From Coriaria nepalensis (Eukaryota > Streptophyta > Magnoliopsida > Cucurbitales > Coriariaceae), in the NCBI GenBank assembly GCA_027186245.1, contig CP114487.1, forward strand, positions 10,659,001-10,723,000: 64,000 bases of DNA. The letters run 5' to 3'. Every line of letters starts with the position of its first letter. Positions within the stretch are counted from its first letter, which is position 1. Shown in pieces: positions 52,240 to 64,000 of the stretch. The notes under the pieces are model-generated. The model was given only the letters and a program-made list of their open reading frames with translations, had not been told where the DNA came from and made no database searches. The position numbers were made by a program, and so were the translations under genes.

Positions 52240-53609
52240 TTTCACTCCTCACTCTCGGGAAATTTTCCTTGGTGGATGGATAATACGATATACCTCCTCA
52301 GCTTATCTACTATCCAAATCTATGGGTACCTCGACTTGAGTCCGGATTTTTGGCCCAAAATATCATATTCCATCCTTACCCGACATATGTATTGGGCCTC
52401 TACTCAGACAGGCCCAATCGAAAATTCTAAGTCCAGGTTTTCCCTCTTCAGAATCGGGTGAAATTTGCTTCTTATTTGGTTTGTAGCAAAGTTAGCATAC
52501 ATACTAATTCACCTTTTTAACTCTAGTTCAAGTTTTATAAATTTATTTCTATATAATTTCTGATTAATTTTTTACTCATTATACAATTTAAGTAAGATTA
52601 TTTAATCACTTTAATTATTTTTTAAATAATTGATGCCAATATTATAAAACTTTAATACATCGGCAATAATTATACTCTGATATATATAAATTCCTCTTTT
52701 AAATATTATTATATTAGTAATAAAAAATTAAAATAAAATTTCAACCAAAATTAATTATTTATTTTTTTATATTAATTTATTTTTTTTCTCTTTCACCCAA
52801 ACTCCATTGATGGAGCTCCACCAAAGGATCTCCAGATATCGAGCTGAGATATGCATTTTTGACCCCCTTTAATAAAGGTCTCGAGCTCCCATCAATGAAG
52901 TTTGGGTGAAAATGGGAAAAAATATAAAAATATATACTAAGAATTATAAAAATATTTGAGATAAAATGAAAATAATTAATTTAGGCTAAATTTATAATTT
53001 TTATTTTTATTGATGAAGTGAAAACAATAAAAATTTAGATTTATATGTGTTATTATATGATTATATGTTAAAATTTTGCTTCGCCGGGGATATAACGATA
53101 TGATAAATTAAAAAAATATCATTTAGAATTATATAAAATTAAAAAGTTGATTAGAAATTATTCAAATAGAAATTTATAGAACTTAAACTACACGTGAAAA
53201 AAAAGAAAGAAAGTAAATTAACCCAATAAAATATTAATATTCTGATTTTAGGTTGAATCAGTGAACATTTGTTGTATGGACATTGAACTCGTAACTAGAT
53301 ATGGGTATATGGAGGCCCTACTGGATTAACTCAGGCTCAACATTCGCTTCTATGATAAAACCATAACTATTTAGGCCCAATTAGGTTCTTTCGAGTTTCA
53401 ACGTAAACAGCTATGCAATCAACGACAGATGAAAAGCAAATACCAACTCCATGTTTGTTGGAGTTTTGTTTTCAGAGCAACTTCAAGCAAATGGGAAGCC
53501 ATGAGGCGTTTCTTTCTTTGGGTCCTCTTATCTTTTTCCCTTTGACCGAACAATACTTCCCTCTTTTGTGGTGGAAGAAGGGATCCAGGAAATAAAACCA
53601 TCGTGTTTC
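52240..53609. other. Spacer with a long imperfect palindrome
   Basis: The S13 promoter should be at the left. A strong inverted repeat lies at about 52680-53000 with its best arms at 52791-52818 and 52883-52911. Flanks are extremely AT-rich. No gene was supported. Confidence 0.55.
52791..52911. repeat. Inverted repeat (foldback/MITE-like)
   Basis: The arm 52791-52818 (TTTCACCCAAAC ... GGAGCTC) pairs with 52883-52911 (GAGCTCCC ... GTTTGGGTGAAA) with only a mismatch and a one-base bulge. The loop is about 64 nt. The AT-rich outer flanks also pair roughly, extending the palindrome to about 300 bp. It contains no ORF. A small non-autonomous transposon or a hairpin-forming RNA gene are both possible. 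Confidence 0.7.
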
Positions 53610-54086
53610 ATGGCACGAAAGGAAGACGGATCTAGAGCACTCCGTGAGGATAAAAGTAAAAGGCTCAACACTGGAGTGATTATAACTGTATATGTCGAAT
53701 CAGCTGCGGTAAGAGATTTTGAAACAAAGGATGATCAAGTCAATATGATGGTTAAGTCGAATCCACGTATTAATCAGCCTCTGATCACAAGATTAAACGG
53801 TTACGACCGCCGAGCACAGCTCCTCTCGTATTCCCGGAAACTCAGGAAAGCTCCTTCCTCGCAGTTTGAGTACGAACCGCCCGGTAACAATTCCAACCAT
53901 AAACTTAATGTAAGTAATTTGCATATATCCGGTTTTAATCCATGTAAAAATGTGATGTTTAAATCTTGTCCATACTTTTGAGAAATGATTTTTCTTTTTC
54001 AGCTTAATTCATTAGTTAAACTGTTTAAGAAGACAATGGAAATTAGAGGACATAATAATTGCAGGAGGCCAACAACGCTGTCCTAA
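53610..54086 (+). CDS. Small protein of unknown function (about 127 aa, provisional model)
   Basis: Two exons proposed: 53610-53909 (ATG, phase 0, donor AAT|GTAAGT) and 54003-54086 (acceptor TTTTTCAG). The first exon is the stronger part: a basic start (MARKEDGSRALREDKSKRL), then TGVIITVYVES and YDRRAQLLSYSRKLRKAP. I believe similar ITVYVES..DRRAQLL-type small proteins occur in other plants, including a locus next to the DUF1644 gene in Arabidopsis (At1g77765), but this is memory, not a search. The second exon (LVKLFKKTMEIRGH...) is less certain; other acceptors exist downstream. No transmembrane segment or signal peptide. Function unknown. Confidence 0.5.
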
Positions 54087-54718
54087 ACGATCCCTGCAAA
54101 AGACAAGGCCACTTTTTAATGCACTTTTTTTCTGTATCCTTTACTGATTATTTTCTGTCCCTGTTCGAATATATATATATATTTTTAAATCTTATCCTAT
54201 TCGTTGGCGTATTTTTTAGAGGGAATTCAGGTGGCAGGATACCCAAACTCCAATATTGGCCTCTCCACAACTACCAAGATGGACAAAATGTGAAACAATG
54301 GGCATCAAAATTTGTAAAACAGGTCACGGTCACAAAACCTCAGTTTCATAGACGCTAAACCAAACAGACCTGATCACCAATATCAGACATTAACAGCCAT
54401 AAGAATAAGCAATGTCCAGCATGTGTCCTGTCTCGTACATACTAGCCAAGATCAATTCGATAAGATAGACCTTTGATATAAGTTCAAAAGATCAAAATGC
54501 ACAATAATGAGAGCCAATGAATATACACCTAAGAAGAAATACTCGGACCCTTAAATTACCTTCCTTCTCCTACAGAAAAGTGTAATTTCCCAGAAAGCAA
54601 TTTTCCAGATATCTTCTAAACAAAAGCTTACCTATTCAAGTTGAGACCATTGGAACAGTTATAGAAAGAAAAGTGCAGAACTAATTGCAAATATAACCTT
54701 TCTGTTCTCGCACACTTA
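54087..54718. other. Spacer between small gene and DUF1644 gene
   Basis: Convergent 3' region with two 3' UTRs expected. A short open frame (54059-54358) has no recognisable domain. No gene supported. Confidence 0.5.
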
Positions 54719-55672
54719 TTACCGGTCTCTATTACCACCACCACCACCACCAACTCTCCGCTGCCTTGGCCTCCCAAAAATAATTCTGCGGAAACCACGC
54801 CCAGAACCAGAAGCAGCACTTGAACCAGCACCTGAAGAACGATACATTCCAAGGTCACCCTCGTAAAATGAAGGAAAGCCCCTATGAACACGGTGTGCAA
54901 AAACACTGCGGCTTCGTCCAAAATCGAAAGGAAACGGATCACCGCCAAAATAATCGTCCTCATCAGAAGCATAATCACTGAAAAAGCTACTCTGGTTTGG
55001 CTCCAATACATAATCCCCAAGCACAAAAGCTCCTGGAGTTGATGTTACAATAGTGCTTATTACATCGTTTCTTTCTCTCTCACATTCCAGCCTTTTCCAT
55101 TTTTCTTCAAGTGCAGGGTCAACTGCCCGTGGCCGTGCCAGTGGATGCTTTGTCTTAACATGCTTCCTAAGCTGCTTATAGCTTCCCACAAAAGAGCATT
55201 TATCTTGCATACAAGCTCTCTTCTTACAATTGAGATATTTCCGAGCTGGGTCCACTACTGTCCATCCTTTCACCTGTGCACGACAGAGAGGGCACAAAAG
55301 CTCGGGCACTTCCAACTTTTCACTCAGATTCTCCGTGCCTAAATTGGAACTTAAGCTGTTCATCTGCATGTTCACTTGGGGTGAGTTTTCAATTGAAGTT
55401 ACTTTCGTGTAAGCTTTCTTGTACTGCTCGAGACAGTTGGAAAATCGATGACTAGTAGCGCACATATAAGGGCGGCAACCCTTGTTGTAAGAAGAACAGA
55501 GTAGTAGAACGGCATTGTGAGGGAACTCCATACAGACTGAGCAGGTAGCATTTTCCCAATCTTTCTTCTCTGAAGGTTTAGATGATTTCTTCTTTAGGTA
55601 TGCATCTCCATATGGGTCAACTCTTGAGCGATGTGAATGAGACTTGTTACGTACCTTGTTCATTTTAGCCAT
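54719..55672 (-). CDS. DUF1644 Cys-rich (zinc-binding-type) protein (317 aa)
   Basis: Single coding exon, starting at the ATG at 55672 (MAKMNKVRNK); a non-coding leader exon near 56384 is spliced to 55685. The protein contains CSVCMEFPHNAVLLLCSSYN, GCRPYMCATSHRFSNCLEQY, a Cys-containing LCPLCRAQVKGWTVVDPARK box, then KRACMQDKCSFVGSYKQLRK followed by HVKTKHPLARP. The regular Cys/His spacing indicates zinc binding of RING/C2H2-like type. The C-terminus is acidic-aromatic and ends in an Arg/Gly-rich tail. DUF1644 members are plant-specific; some are reported as stress-related transcription regulators. Function here is inferred only. It matches Arabidopsis At1g77770 by type and place (from memory). 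Confidence 0.9.
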   Translation of the reverse strand: MAKMNKVRNKSHSHRSRVDPYGDAYLKKKSSKPSEKKDWENATCSVCMEFPHNAVLLLCSSYNKGCRPYMCATSHRFSNCLEQYKKAYTKVTSIENSPQVNMQMNSLSSNLGTENLSEKLEVPELLCPLCRAQVKGWTVVDPARKYLNCKKRACMQDKCSFVGSYKQLRKHVKTKHPLARPRAVDPALEEKWKRLECERERNDVISTIVTSTPGAFVLGDYVLEPNQSSFFSDYASDEDDYFGGDPFPFDFGRSRSVFAHRVHRGFPSFYEGDLGMYRSSGAGSSAASGSGRGFRRIIFGRPRQRRVGGGGGGNRDR

Positions 55673-57554
55673 TTCCAACTTCAACCTGGATTGCATTTGT
55701 TGGGGAGAGAGGAAGAGAGAGAGAGAGAGAGGAGAATGGATCATATAATTCCTATAGAAGAGACAAAGTATATTGCAATAAATGATGGAATTATTAACAA
55801 GCATCTCCATTTACAGATCTATCCTTATAATCTTATAAAACATAGTAGCACAAGCCAAGTGAAATCTGAGACTAGAAAGCTTCTCGGACGTATAACACAA
55901 TAGGATGCCAATATGTCAAATCTATTGCTCGCAGCCATAGTATATAAATGTAAAAAACACAAGACAAAATGGTAGAAGAATAACCAATTTTCATTCTCCC
56001 TGTCAAAAAAGGGGGCCATACATATCCCAGTATCCAGTAAAATTAAAACGAGTCAAACACTCACAAATAGGCAATTTCAGATCAAATACACAAAAAGGGC
56101 AGTGAACATGCAAAGGTTCATTCAGAAATACAGAAATAATAATAATAATAAACACATTCTAAGATAAACAATAGGTGTAGCGCAAACAGGACTAGAAGAA
56201 CCCTAGAAACGAAAGATGGGATCACCAAAAGCGTAGAAGACTAAGAATCTCACAACAATAGCATGGTAACCAATGATACAGAACACGATTAAGCAGTAAG
56301 CGCACACAAACTAATCAGATGAAGCTTAAATACGAGATCGGAAATCTAAAAATGGAATCGGAATAGGGCTAGCAGCATCGAACCTGGATGGATTTCTGTG
56401 AGAGATCTCGTAACGTCGACAGCTATGAAGACAGAGAGAATGGAGCGTGCTTCCCAAGATTCTGAAATTTTCTCTGCGGAAGACACAGAGAGAGAGAGAA
56501 ATGACCTCGACAGGTTCACGATCTTCCTTCGCCGTGGGTTTCGTGCTGCTGACTCCTCGGGAAGGAAGCGTGGGTTACTTCTCAGATTCTCGCTATCACT
56601 TTTACGCTACCATGACGACACAGGGAGAGGGAGACGGCTTACAGAGTGGGCCCGGGCCCTCAGGGGAACTATTACTGGACCAGAGATATTCTGTTTGGGC
56701 TGTGTGCAAATATAAGACCCAAGTTCCAGCTACCAGCCCAATTCAATCTTCCTCCTCTTATATATATATATTTTTAAATTTTCATCATTAATTTGAATTC
56801 ATTTTTTGGCCATTAATTCAGACAACAACTTTGAAGCTGAATTTTCTAGAGTCCTTGTTCAACATCAGAAACGAGCCAAAAACAGCGGACATCAAGTAAA
56901 GCTACAAACTTACAATAACAATGACACTTTGCCAAGAGAAATCCAATACATAGATATTTACAAGTACTGCCTGCTTGTCTCTATTCTTACAAGAACCGAC
57001 ACACCTTAACTAAATCTATCAAATTTAATTAACTCAATCATCAAAAGAGATTCACACTTTTGGAACATCAACTTGACGTCAAAATCTGTCCTTTTTTTTT
57101 TCCACACGAGATTAATAATTAATACAATGAATTAAGAGCATCTTGCTTCTAACTGCAGAGTTCTCACTCTATGAACCTAATAACAAATTTTTCTTGCTCT
57201 TTCAGAGGGTCGTCTGTTCAATGCTCATCTGCTCGATCTTGATAAGAGCTTACAGACCAATGGAGTATGAAAAAATTGGCAGATGTCGACCCTAGACTCT
57301 TGGGTAAGCCACAGAACTTGAGGATGTAACAAGAAGAACTGGCTCTCGATGGTTAGATGATGGGCAGAACTGTTTTCAGGAGTAGCCGCGTGTCAGAGTA
57401 TCAATGATAAAAAGTGCAATATAATTTCTACAGAAAAAAGGGTCGATTGTAGATTTTAAATTCACTCTGTTTATACCGCTGTCTTGAAGAAAGAATGGAA
57501 AGTGTAAAAGTTCTTACCCTGGTACTTTTTGCGGATTCAGCCAAGGAAGATCTT
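55673..57554. promoter_or_regulatory. DUF1644 leader intron, promoter and MAPKKK 3' region
   Basis: On the minus strand, ATCCAG|GTTCGA (56384/56383) is a good leader-exon donor and AATCCAG|GTTGAAG (before 55685) its acceptor, making an intron of about 700 bp. The promoter should lie beyond about 56450. The right end (57100-57554) should contain the 3' UTR of the minus-strand MAPKKK gene. The open frames around 56400-56790 do not match any family. Confidence 0.5.
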
Positions 57555-60500
57555 CTAATGCCTTCTGCCATGATTGAAAGGAGATGCTGAGCCTGAGTTA
57601 GTGGGAAGTGGAATCTTCACAAATGAATGCTTTAATAATTCAGCGGCAGTGGGGCGGTCACTTGGATTAACCCGTAGGCACTTCAAAATGAAATCCCGTG
57701 CATCTTGTGAGAGAGAATCGGGAACATAAGGAAGCACGCCCTTTCCGATCCTATATACTGCCGTCACCTGTTCCATAACAAACTGTCATATATATAGTAG
57801 TCATAAAGGACAAACAAGTAGCCTAAATATTAACAGTAAAGCAATAATGCCCCCTTCACTCGTTAAAACAACAGAACAATAGATCTCTAGAAAATAGCAT
57901 TCGTTACATGATGCAATTCTGATCATATGTCAGAGGGGTGGGCCCGATACATAACGGGTTCATCAGCCCTTCTCCCATGAAGAAATATATCTACTTGGCA
58001 TGGTATATATTAGTAGAAACTATAGTAATACTCCAAGTCATGAGGGCACATACCCATTCCAACTCAGCATATGGAATCTGACCGGTCAACATCTCCAAGA
58101 CAGTGCAGCCAAGGCTCCAGATATCAGCTGGAAGGCCATACCCTTGACTCCTCCTATTAACAACCTGCCAACAGCAAAACAATCAATAACAATTCATGAT
58201 AATATGATTGATCACACAACATTTCACCATATAAAATTCAATGTATGCAACCATATATGTGTAACATGATTCCACTCCTACTTCAGAACCTCTTTCATAT
58301 TTTTAGCTATTAGTTTCTTTCTCTCTCTTTTTTTTTTTAAGATAACACTATCAATCTTTGAAACACAGCATATTCTGTCTATTGAAACACAATAAATGAT
58401 TTATAACAGAAACAATTCATTAGCTGATTCACTCTTAACGAAAAGGAGGAATACAAACCTCTGGTGCCATCCAGAATGCAGTGCCCTTGCAAGATTTAAC
58501 ATCGTTCAGTTTTGTTGCCTACAAAGAATACAACAAAAAGCTTAGGGATAGCAATGCAATTAATTATGTGGAGTTAAAATGGTGTCCTTGAAAGAGAGAG
58601 GAGGGGGGAGAGAGAGTGATCTGGGAGGGGAGAGAAACCTTTGCCAATCCAAAATCTGAAAGCTTCACTGATCCATTGGCATCCACCAGAATATTTGCAC
58701 ATTTGATGTCCCTTCACAATAGAAACAATGTTAAAAAGGGAAAAGACTTGTAGAGACTAGATGAGACCATCTCTGTCTATATTCACATGGGTCTTAACTA
58801 CAGCAGCAACTGCTTCAACATATTAGATCAAGGCTTTAGAGGGAAAAAAGAAAACAAAAATGCTGCTTTGACCTAAGGGCAGTAAAACACGGACAAAAGG
58901 AAAAAAAGACTCTAGAAAGTTCAACTGGTTAACAAGAACCATAGTTGTCGTGCACATAGCACTGTTTTTCTGTCCTTGATTTTTTTTTGGGTAGAGAAAT
59001 CCTCTAAAGAGATTCATTTCAAAACTTCTCTGTCTAAGTAGCATATGACTTAGAACATAGCAGCAAAGATTAGCAGGGGAAACATGAAAAATATACTTTC
59101 AAAGCTCAAAGGGTCCAAACTATTTTAGATATAGCGGATCAAAACAACTGAAGATCAGTGATATTATTTAAACCTTATAATGAAATTATGGATCCATTCG
59201 TATCACCTGTGAATCACATTTTGGTCATGCAGATACTTCAAGCCATGAAGAATCTGCCTTGTGTAAGCGGAGACTTGGCTATCTCGAAGATGATACCTCT
59301 GATAGAGATTCATGAGGGACCCTTGGGTTACAAGCTCAAGAAAGATATAGAGTTTTGATTCATCCTGCAATGAGAACCGACAAGAGTATAAAGTAAAGAC
59401 CGCTAAAAAGGTATGGCAGTTGCAAGAGATTCTCACAGTACAATAAGAATTATATTAAAGATAAGGTCATATAACCAAAAGTGCACGGAAATATATCATG
59501 GCACCCGATCCCTTTTTTCCATAATTCAATCGATAATAGTACCATTGAGGCTTGAACCCCAAGACAAAGTGCACATCCCATTCTTATGGGGCTGAAAGTA
59601 CTATTATTATGCCCGATGACAGCATGTCCTTGAAAGGCTATGTCGTGGTTTAGCCTTTTAAAGACATAATGAAACACAGTAACATAAAAATTCATATATG
59701 AAGATACCTTAGTTTTTGGCAAATACTTATTGGCTTCAGTTCTAGTTTGAAAAATGCGAAAAGAATAAGAAAGTGCAGTACCTTAGCTGTGCCATGATAC
59801 CTGACTATGTTCTCGTGCTTAAACCGGCTTAGAAGAGCGATCTCCTGGGTAAAAGAAAAATGGACATGATGAGGGAAGAAGAGAGATATCCAGAGACAAT
59901 CAAACGGCAGTTCGAGGGCTAAGCAAACATCAAAATATAAATCTACAAGGAAACTGTCTTACCTGCTCAAGCTGAGAAATACTTTGCCTTCCTTGGCTAT
60001 CTTGATCGAGCAATGAAACTTCCTTGATGGCGAAAAAAAATCCACCACTGCAGTGGGAAACAGTGGCATATGAAACAAACTAATATCGTAACCTCAAGAA
60101 ACTGGAGACAGAGACCATGCACTTACTCAGAAATTCCTTCATATACTGATCCAAATGAACCGCTGCCAAGAAGTTGACCTTTTTGCCAGGACGTGATGGT
60201 GGGCAACCTCCCATTCGGTGAAATACTGGACGGAGGCTCCGTGGTAGTGCTCGAAGAATCATCATCGTTTGAAGTTGTAAAGGAACAACAAGGAGACTCA
60301 AAAAAGGCAGCACTCTTCCGAAGCCCAACCAGATTCCGCTCCACTTCGCCCTTAAAAGCTGATACGTAAGCTTCTTCTCTGTCATCACCATCTTCGGAAG
60401 AAGAACTATTCCGACCTCGGACTCCTTGTGAAGGGCGTATTTCATCATCCGGACCGAAATTCCTGCAAATGTCCCAAGTTGAACTCTTACTATCAATCAT

Positions 60501-61067
60501 CGGAATACTCATGCTCGGCGGCGGTTTAAGTACCGGGGGTCGAACACCTTTGATTCCACCTCCTACACCTCCACTACTCCTATCTATAAGAATAGATTTC
60601 TCACCCGTTTTGACCTGTTGATTCCGAGTCAACTCAGTCAAATCCCCAATCCTAACAGTATCCACAACCCTCGCACACAATTCAGCTTCAACTTCCTTGT
60701 TGTCCGTCAGACTATCCTGCAAGTTGGATCTCGCTACACGATCCGAGGACGAGCGGACCTTCCTAGCGTCCCACGCCGCCGTTGGAATAGCAAAGTCATC
60801 GGGACCTGAGAGGCCCAAACTCCGACATAGCCGATCAAACTCACCATCAGTTCCTTCTATCCGAAAGCTCGTTTGGCTCAACAACTCAAGCGATAGAGTG
60901 TGCAGGGGTTCCGATGAACCGTCCAGCGTCGAAGAAGAAGAAGATCCGGCGTCATATTCTATGTTCCTCTGAGCATTCTGACGCTCAAGCCTCGGTTTTC
61001 CTTTGCTCCTCGGATCGATGCGTCTAGTCCGCCGGCTGTGAGTGAAAATATGTGGTAGATGCTGCAT
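57555..61067 (-). CDS. MEKK1-like MAP kinase kinase kinase (567 aa)
   Basis: Eight exons: 61067-60127, 60047-59963, 59844-59782, 59364-59207, 58711-58639, 58518-58459, 58164-58054, 57767-57555; all phases agree. The N-terminal 295 residues are low complexity with a short [20 protein letters not shown] block typical of MEKK1-type regulators. The kinase domain has [12 protein letters not shown] near 301, [11 protein letters not shown] with Lys near 322, HRDIKCANI near 415, DFGLAK near 435, [10 protein letters not shown] and [20 protein letters not shown]. The catalytic core closely resembles Arabidopsis MEKK1-MEKK4, which start the MEKK1-MKK1/2-MPK4 stress and immunity cascade. Which member it equals cannot be decided here. 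Substrates would be MKKs; the N-terminus probably carries regulation. Confidence 0.93.
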
Positions 61068-64000
61068 AGAGAGCTATAACCATCGAATCAAACACCTCTT
61101 TGTATGTTGTGTATCAGAGAACGCATCTTTCTTGGAATGTTCACCTCAAACAATACAACAAGCAAATCTACAGATCCACGATTGAAACTTTCCCGAGCTT
61201 TTTTTCCGACGAAATTCGACGAGGAGGACTAAAAGGCGCGACGGAATTCGATTTGCCGTGGGAAAACCTTAGCTGACCAGAAACGAGGCGGAAGTAATGA
61301 GACAAGGGTGGCGAGGACTAGGAGAGTAGACTGGAAGACTAGTAAACGCCGTCGGGCAGATAAGGAAAAACGCGGTGCGGCGAGGACGGAAAAGGGTCAT
61401 CTGTGATTGGTAATTGGCGGACGTTTTTTCTTTGTCGTAGACCATCAAGATGTATCTTCGACCACGTGCGAACGCACACGTTTCAGTTTTTACCGAAATC
61501 ACGGGGAAAAGAAAAAAAAAAAAAAAAAAAAAAAAAAAAGAAGAAAGAATTATGAAAAATGGTAAGAGACCGGACTTAAATAAGACTTACATAAACCGAA
61601 TCGAAAAGTATGTCTCTCTTCCATCACTTATTGCCTTCCTAATCGAAGTGAGTGTATTCAACTAATAACTTTGAATATAATTATTAACTCATTCTATCTT
61701 ATATAAATTCTGTCATGTCATATTTATAGACCTCTAACTCTTGATTTGTTCAATTTCTATGAACCCAACGTTGTGTACCAAAACTAACTTTTGTTTGACT
61801 GTATAAAGAGGCCAGACTTGAGAGCAAATTTATATTTTCTTACTGTTCTTGTTATCTTTCTTCTAATTCATAATTTTCTTATTTCCTACCCTAAGATCCA
61901 AATATTCATCTAAAATTTGGCTCGTGTTTAGTAAAATTTGGGATCAGCCTTTTAATAGTCTGCCAATTGATCCACATTTACAAAACAAATAAAATCTCAT
62001 CGGATTATTTTTAATGATATCGTTCTCTTTATAAACTTTTTTAATCGAATTATAAATATACATATCTTTGAACTTATGCGGCTCTATTCATATTATTCAT
62101 ATTAATTATGTTAATAATGATCATTAATAATCACTAATTATTATTGTTAATATGTAAATCCATCCGCAATGAAAAGCTTCATAGTTAACAGTGCACTATA
62201 GGATCCATTCACCTACACCCACAAATAAAGAGTAGCGGGGTTATGCTCGGCTAAATCCCTTCCGATACTTGAGTGAGTATTGAGAACGTAGAAATATTTT
62301 GCATAAAAAGTTTAAGTGTTTGAATATAGATCACTCTACTTTTTAAATATCATTTACTTTTTAAGTATCATTTACTTTTTATATCTTAAGATAAGAGTAT
62401 GAAATTCTAAATACTTTTACACGTGTCATATTTATATTGTTAAATAGTCTGATTATTCTCTTCTACATAATTAATTTCAGAGTCACTCTCCTCTAAAATG
62501 GTAGATATATGCTCCACATACTAAAGTATTAAAATATGACCTTATAATCATCATTTTCCTCTTCAGCATCTTCTGCTAAAGGTACTTTAGCTTAGAGGCA
62601 AGTAGACAAATATTATACTCGACCTCAGCCTTGCGTGGCCTTTTTCTCTCACTCGATCACCGTGACACATGCCAATGATGATATCCTCAATGCCTCAACC
62701 TCAGCTACATATGTACTACATTGATGAGCTCATGCGACTCATACTAAGGTTGACCACATCCCTCAGGCTAGCTTTGACTCCTCCTGAGGTTATTGATTGA
62801 GGGTGACTAGAATCATGGTCTAACAATTAGCCACTTGGTACACAATTCGAACCAATGAGAATTGCATGGCACTTTGTCCCTATTCACGCAGACCTGCTCC
62901 CATCAATCCTACTTGACCCATGTTTGATCCGATAGGCATGAAATGACACAAAAGTGTGCATTAAATGTCCTTTTATGCATGCCTCACCACTAGGATGAGA
63001 CCATGTATCAATTGCCAATGGCCACACTCAACCATCACGTTCTTTCTTCTTTCCAATTTCTCTTTCCTTTCTTTCCTTTTTCTCTCTCTTCTACTTCTTT
63101 TTTAGTTTCACAAGTATTTTTTTTATCTATCTCCGTAATTTTTCTTAATCTCCTTTATCGTATTTACTCGTCCAATCATTTATTTACACATTCTACTCCG
63201 ATCAAACTATTTTGGTCATCGCTCCGACCATCATGATCAACTTGAAACCTCCATTAGTTGCTACACCATGTCTAAGAAAGCAAGTAACTACTCTTCCCTG
63301 AATTTTTCTTTACATTCTTCTGAGTTTCTTTTGATGGTCTTCATATGAGTATTTTGCACCATCTTTATTCTTTGAAAACTACTTTTTAATCGAGATTATA
63401 CCTAAAACTTTGACTCTTAAGTGTTTCTCCTTTTTCGTTGACTTAACCCCTAGCGGCCTATAGATAGGCCAAAACCTTCCTTAGGGTTTCTCTAACACTT
63501 AGCCAAAATTTAGTCTCCCAACTTAAACTTCATATTATCCTTAACCATATGATTAGATCTAGAGTACCTATAACTCGATTGAGTTTGGGCTGACCCACTT
63601 TCCATTTTGACGGTTAGGTATGTCTGAGCCAAATAGCCAAATGGCTAAGGTCCAATATGAGCTGAAAAGGAAAATCAAGGGGTCGGGCCAGCTTTGGTCA
63701 AATCATTACCCCCAGGTTAGTTGGTACCCAATGCTTAGAGAACTGTTATAGGGTTATTCGTCTTTTACCGCGAAGAAGTCGGTCACACCCCTCGCACATC
63801 ATTCCTCCACTCGCTGATAGATCATAATTAAAGCAATAACTGTTGGTACTATGCTAGTGTGGATAAGTGTAAGTCCATCATTAGTATCCCTTAAGCCAAT
63901 AAGCATTGGAAGGACAAATGGTTTGTACTGACCGAGAATTAACAATATATTTCCTGTCAATATTCTTTATGCACTAAGTATCAGGAGAAGTACACTCCAA
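61068..64000. other. Non-coding right flank with simple repeats
   Basis: Contains the MAPKKK 5' leader and promoter (about 61068-61450) and a 28-base A run at 61512-61539. The part from about 62190 on resembles the repeat near 44150 (see findings). No tRNA, rRNA or protein gene is supported. Confidence 0.6.
61512..61539. repeat. Poly-A tract (A28)
   Basis: Twenty-eight consecutive A residues about 450 bp upstream of the MAPKKK start codon. It could be a retroposon tail or simple slippage; no retroposon body was recognised next to it. Confidence 0.9.

Noticed and set aside
56398..56791. Two overlapping frames upstream of DUF1644
   Set aside because: They lie in the antisense of the leader/promoter region and have no family match.

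Overview
This is a 64 kb piece of eudicot nuclear DNA. The AT-rich spacers, GT-AG introns, poly-T/poly-A tracts and long dinucleotide runs, and plant-only families (plastid ribosomal S13 with a presequence, flavonol synthase, MEKK1-type MAPKKK, DUF1644, MORN-PIP5K) all fit. The species cannot be told from the sequence alone. I assembled fourteen protein-coding genes exon by exon, checking every splice junction for phase. There is also one less certain small gene, one pseudogene and one decayed LINE.

Layout. 2.0-6.2 kb: a membrane-anchored MORN-repeat protein and a class I/II aminotransferase, both minus strand. 7.7-9.0 kb: a three-exon flavonol-synthase-like dioxygenase (+). 9.1-12.6 kb: a 5'-truncated, mutated LINE (-) with endonuclease-distal, reverse transcriptase and RNase H pieces. 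13.7-18.7 kb: a divergent pair made of a fluoride exporter FEX/CrcB gene (-) and UFM1 (+), which share a short promoter. 21.1-24.8 kb: a ten-exon O-fucosyltransferase-family protein (+). 25.9-27.6 kb: a C2H2 zinc-finger protein (-) whose C-terminus looks like a degenerate PARP/ADP-ribosyltransferase fold. 29.0-32.4 kb: MPS1/TTK-type kinase (+). 33.0-33.9 kb: a stand-alone PH-domain protein resembling the front end of ORP oxysterol-binding proteins (+). 36.7-39.9 kb: MORN-PIP5K (+). 40-46.7 kb: a repeat-rich, gene-free block. 47.3-49.1 kb: a MEI2-like C-terminal-RRM protein (+). 49.9-50.2 kb: a UGT pseudogene. 51.0-52.2 kb: plastid S13 (-). 53.6-54.1 kb: a small conserved-looking protein (+). 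54.7-56.4 kb: a DUF1644 zinc-binding protein (-). 57.6-61.1 kb: a MEKK1-like MAPKKK (-). 61-64 kb: non-coding, repeat-like.

From memory of Arabidopsis, the series MORN protein, aminotransferase, UFM1, MPS1, PH protein, PIP5K, DUF1644 matches a run of neighbouring loci on chromosome 1 (around At1g77660 to At1g77770). This looks like a conserved syntenic block, with the FLS gene, LINE, UGT fragment and others as lineage-specific insertions. The genes do not form a pathway. They cover lipid signalling (PIP5K, PH protein), mitotic checkpoint (MPS1), MAPK signalling (MEKK1-like), ufmylation (UFM1), fluoride tolerance (FEX), flavonoid synthesis (FLS) and plastid translation (S13).

I did not find a clearly novel multi-gene system. 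The best leads are the zinc-finger/ART-like protein, the orphan ORP-type PH protein, the asymmetric Phe-box motifs of FEX, an exact 114-bp tandem duplication upstream of the MEI2-like gene together with a 30-bp duplication inside its first exon, and a long imperfect palindrome near 52.85 kb.
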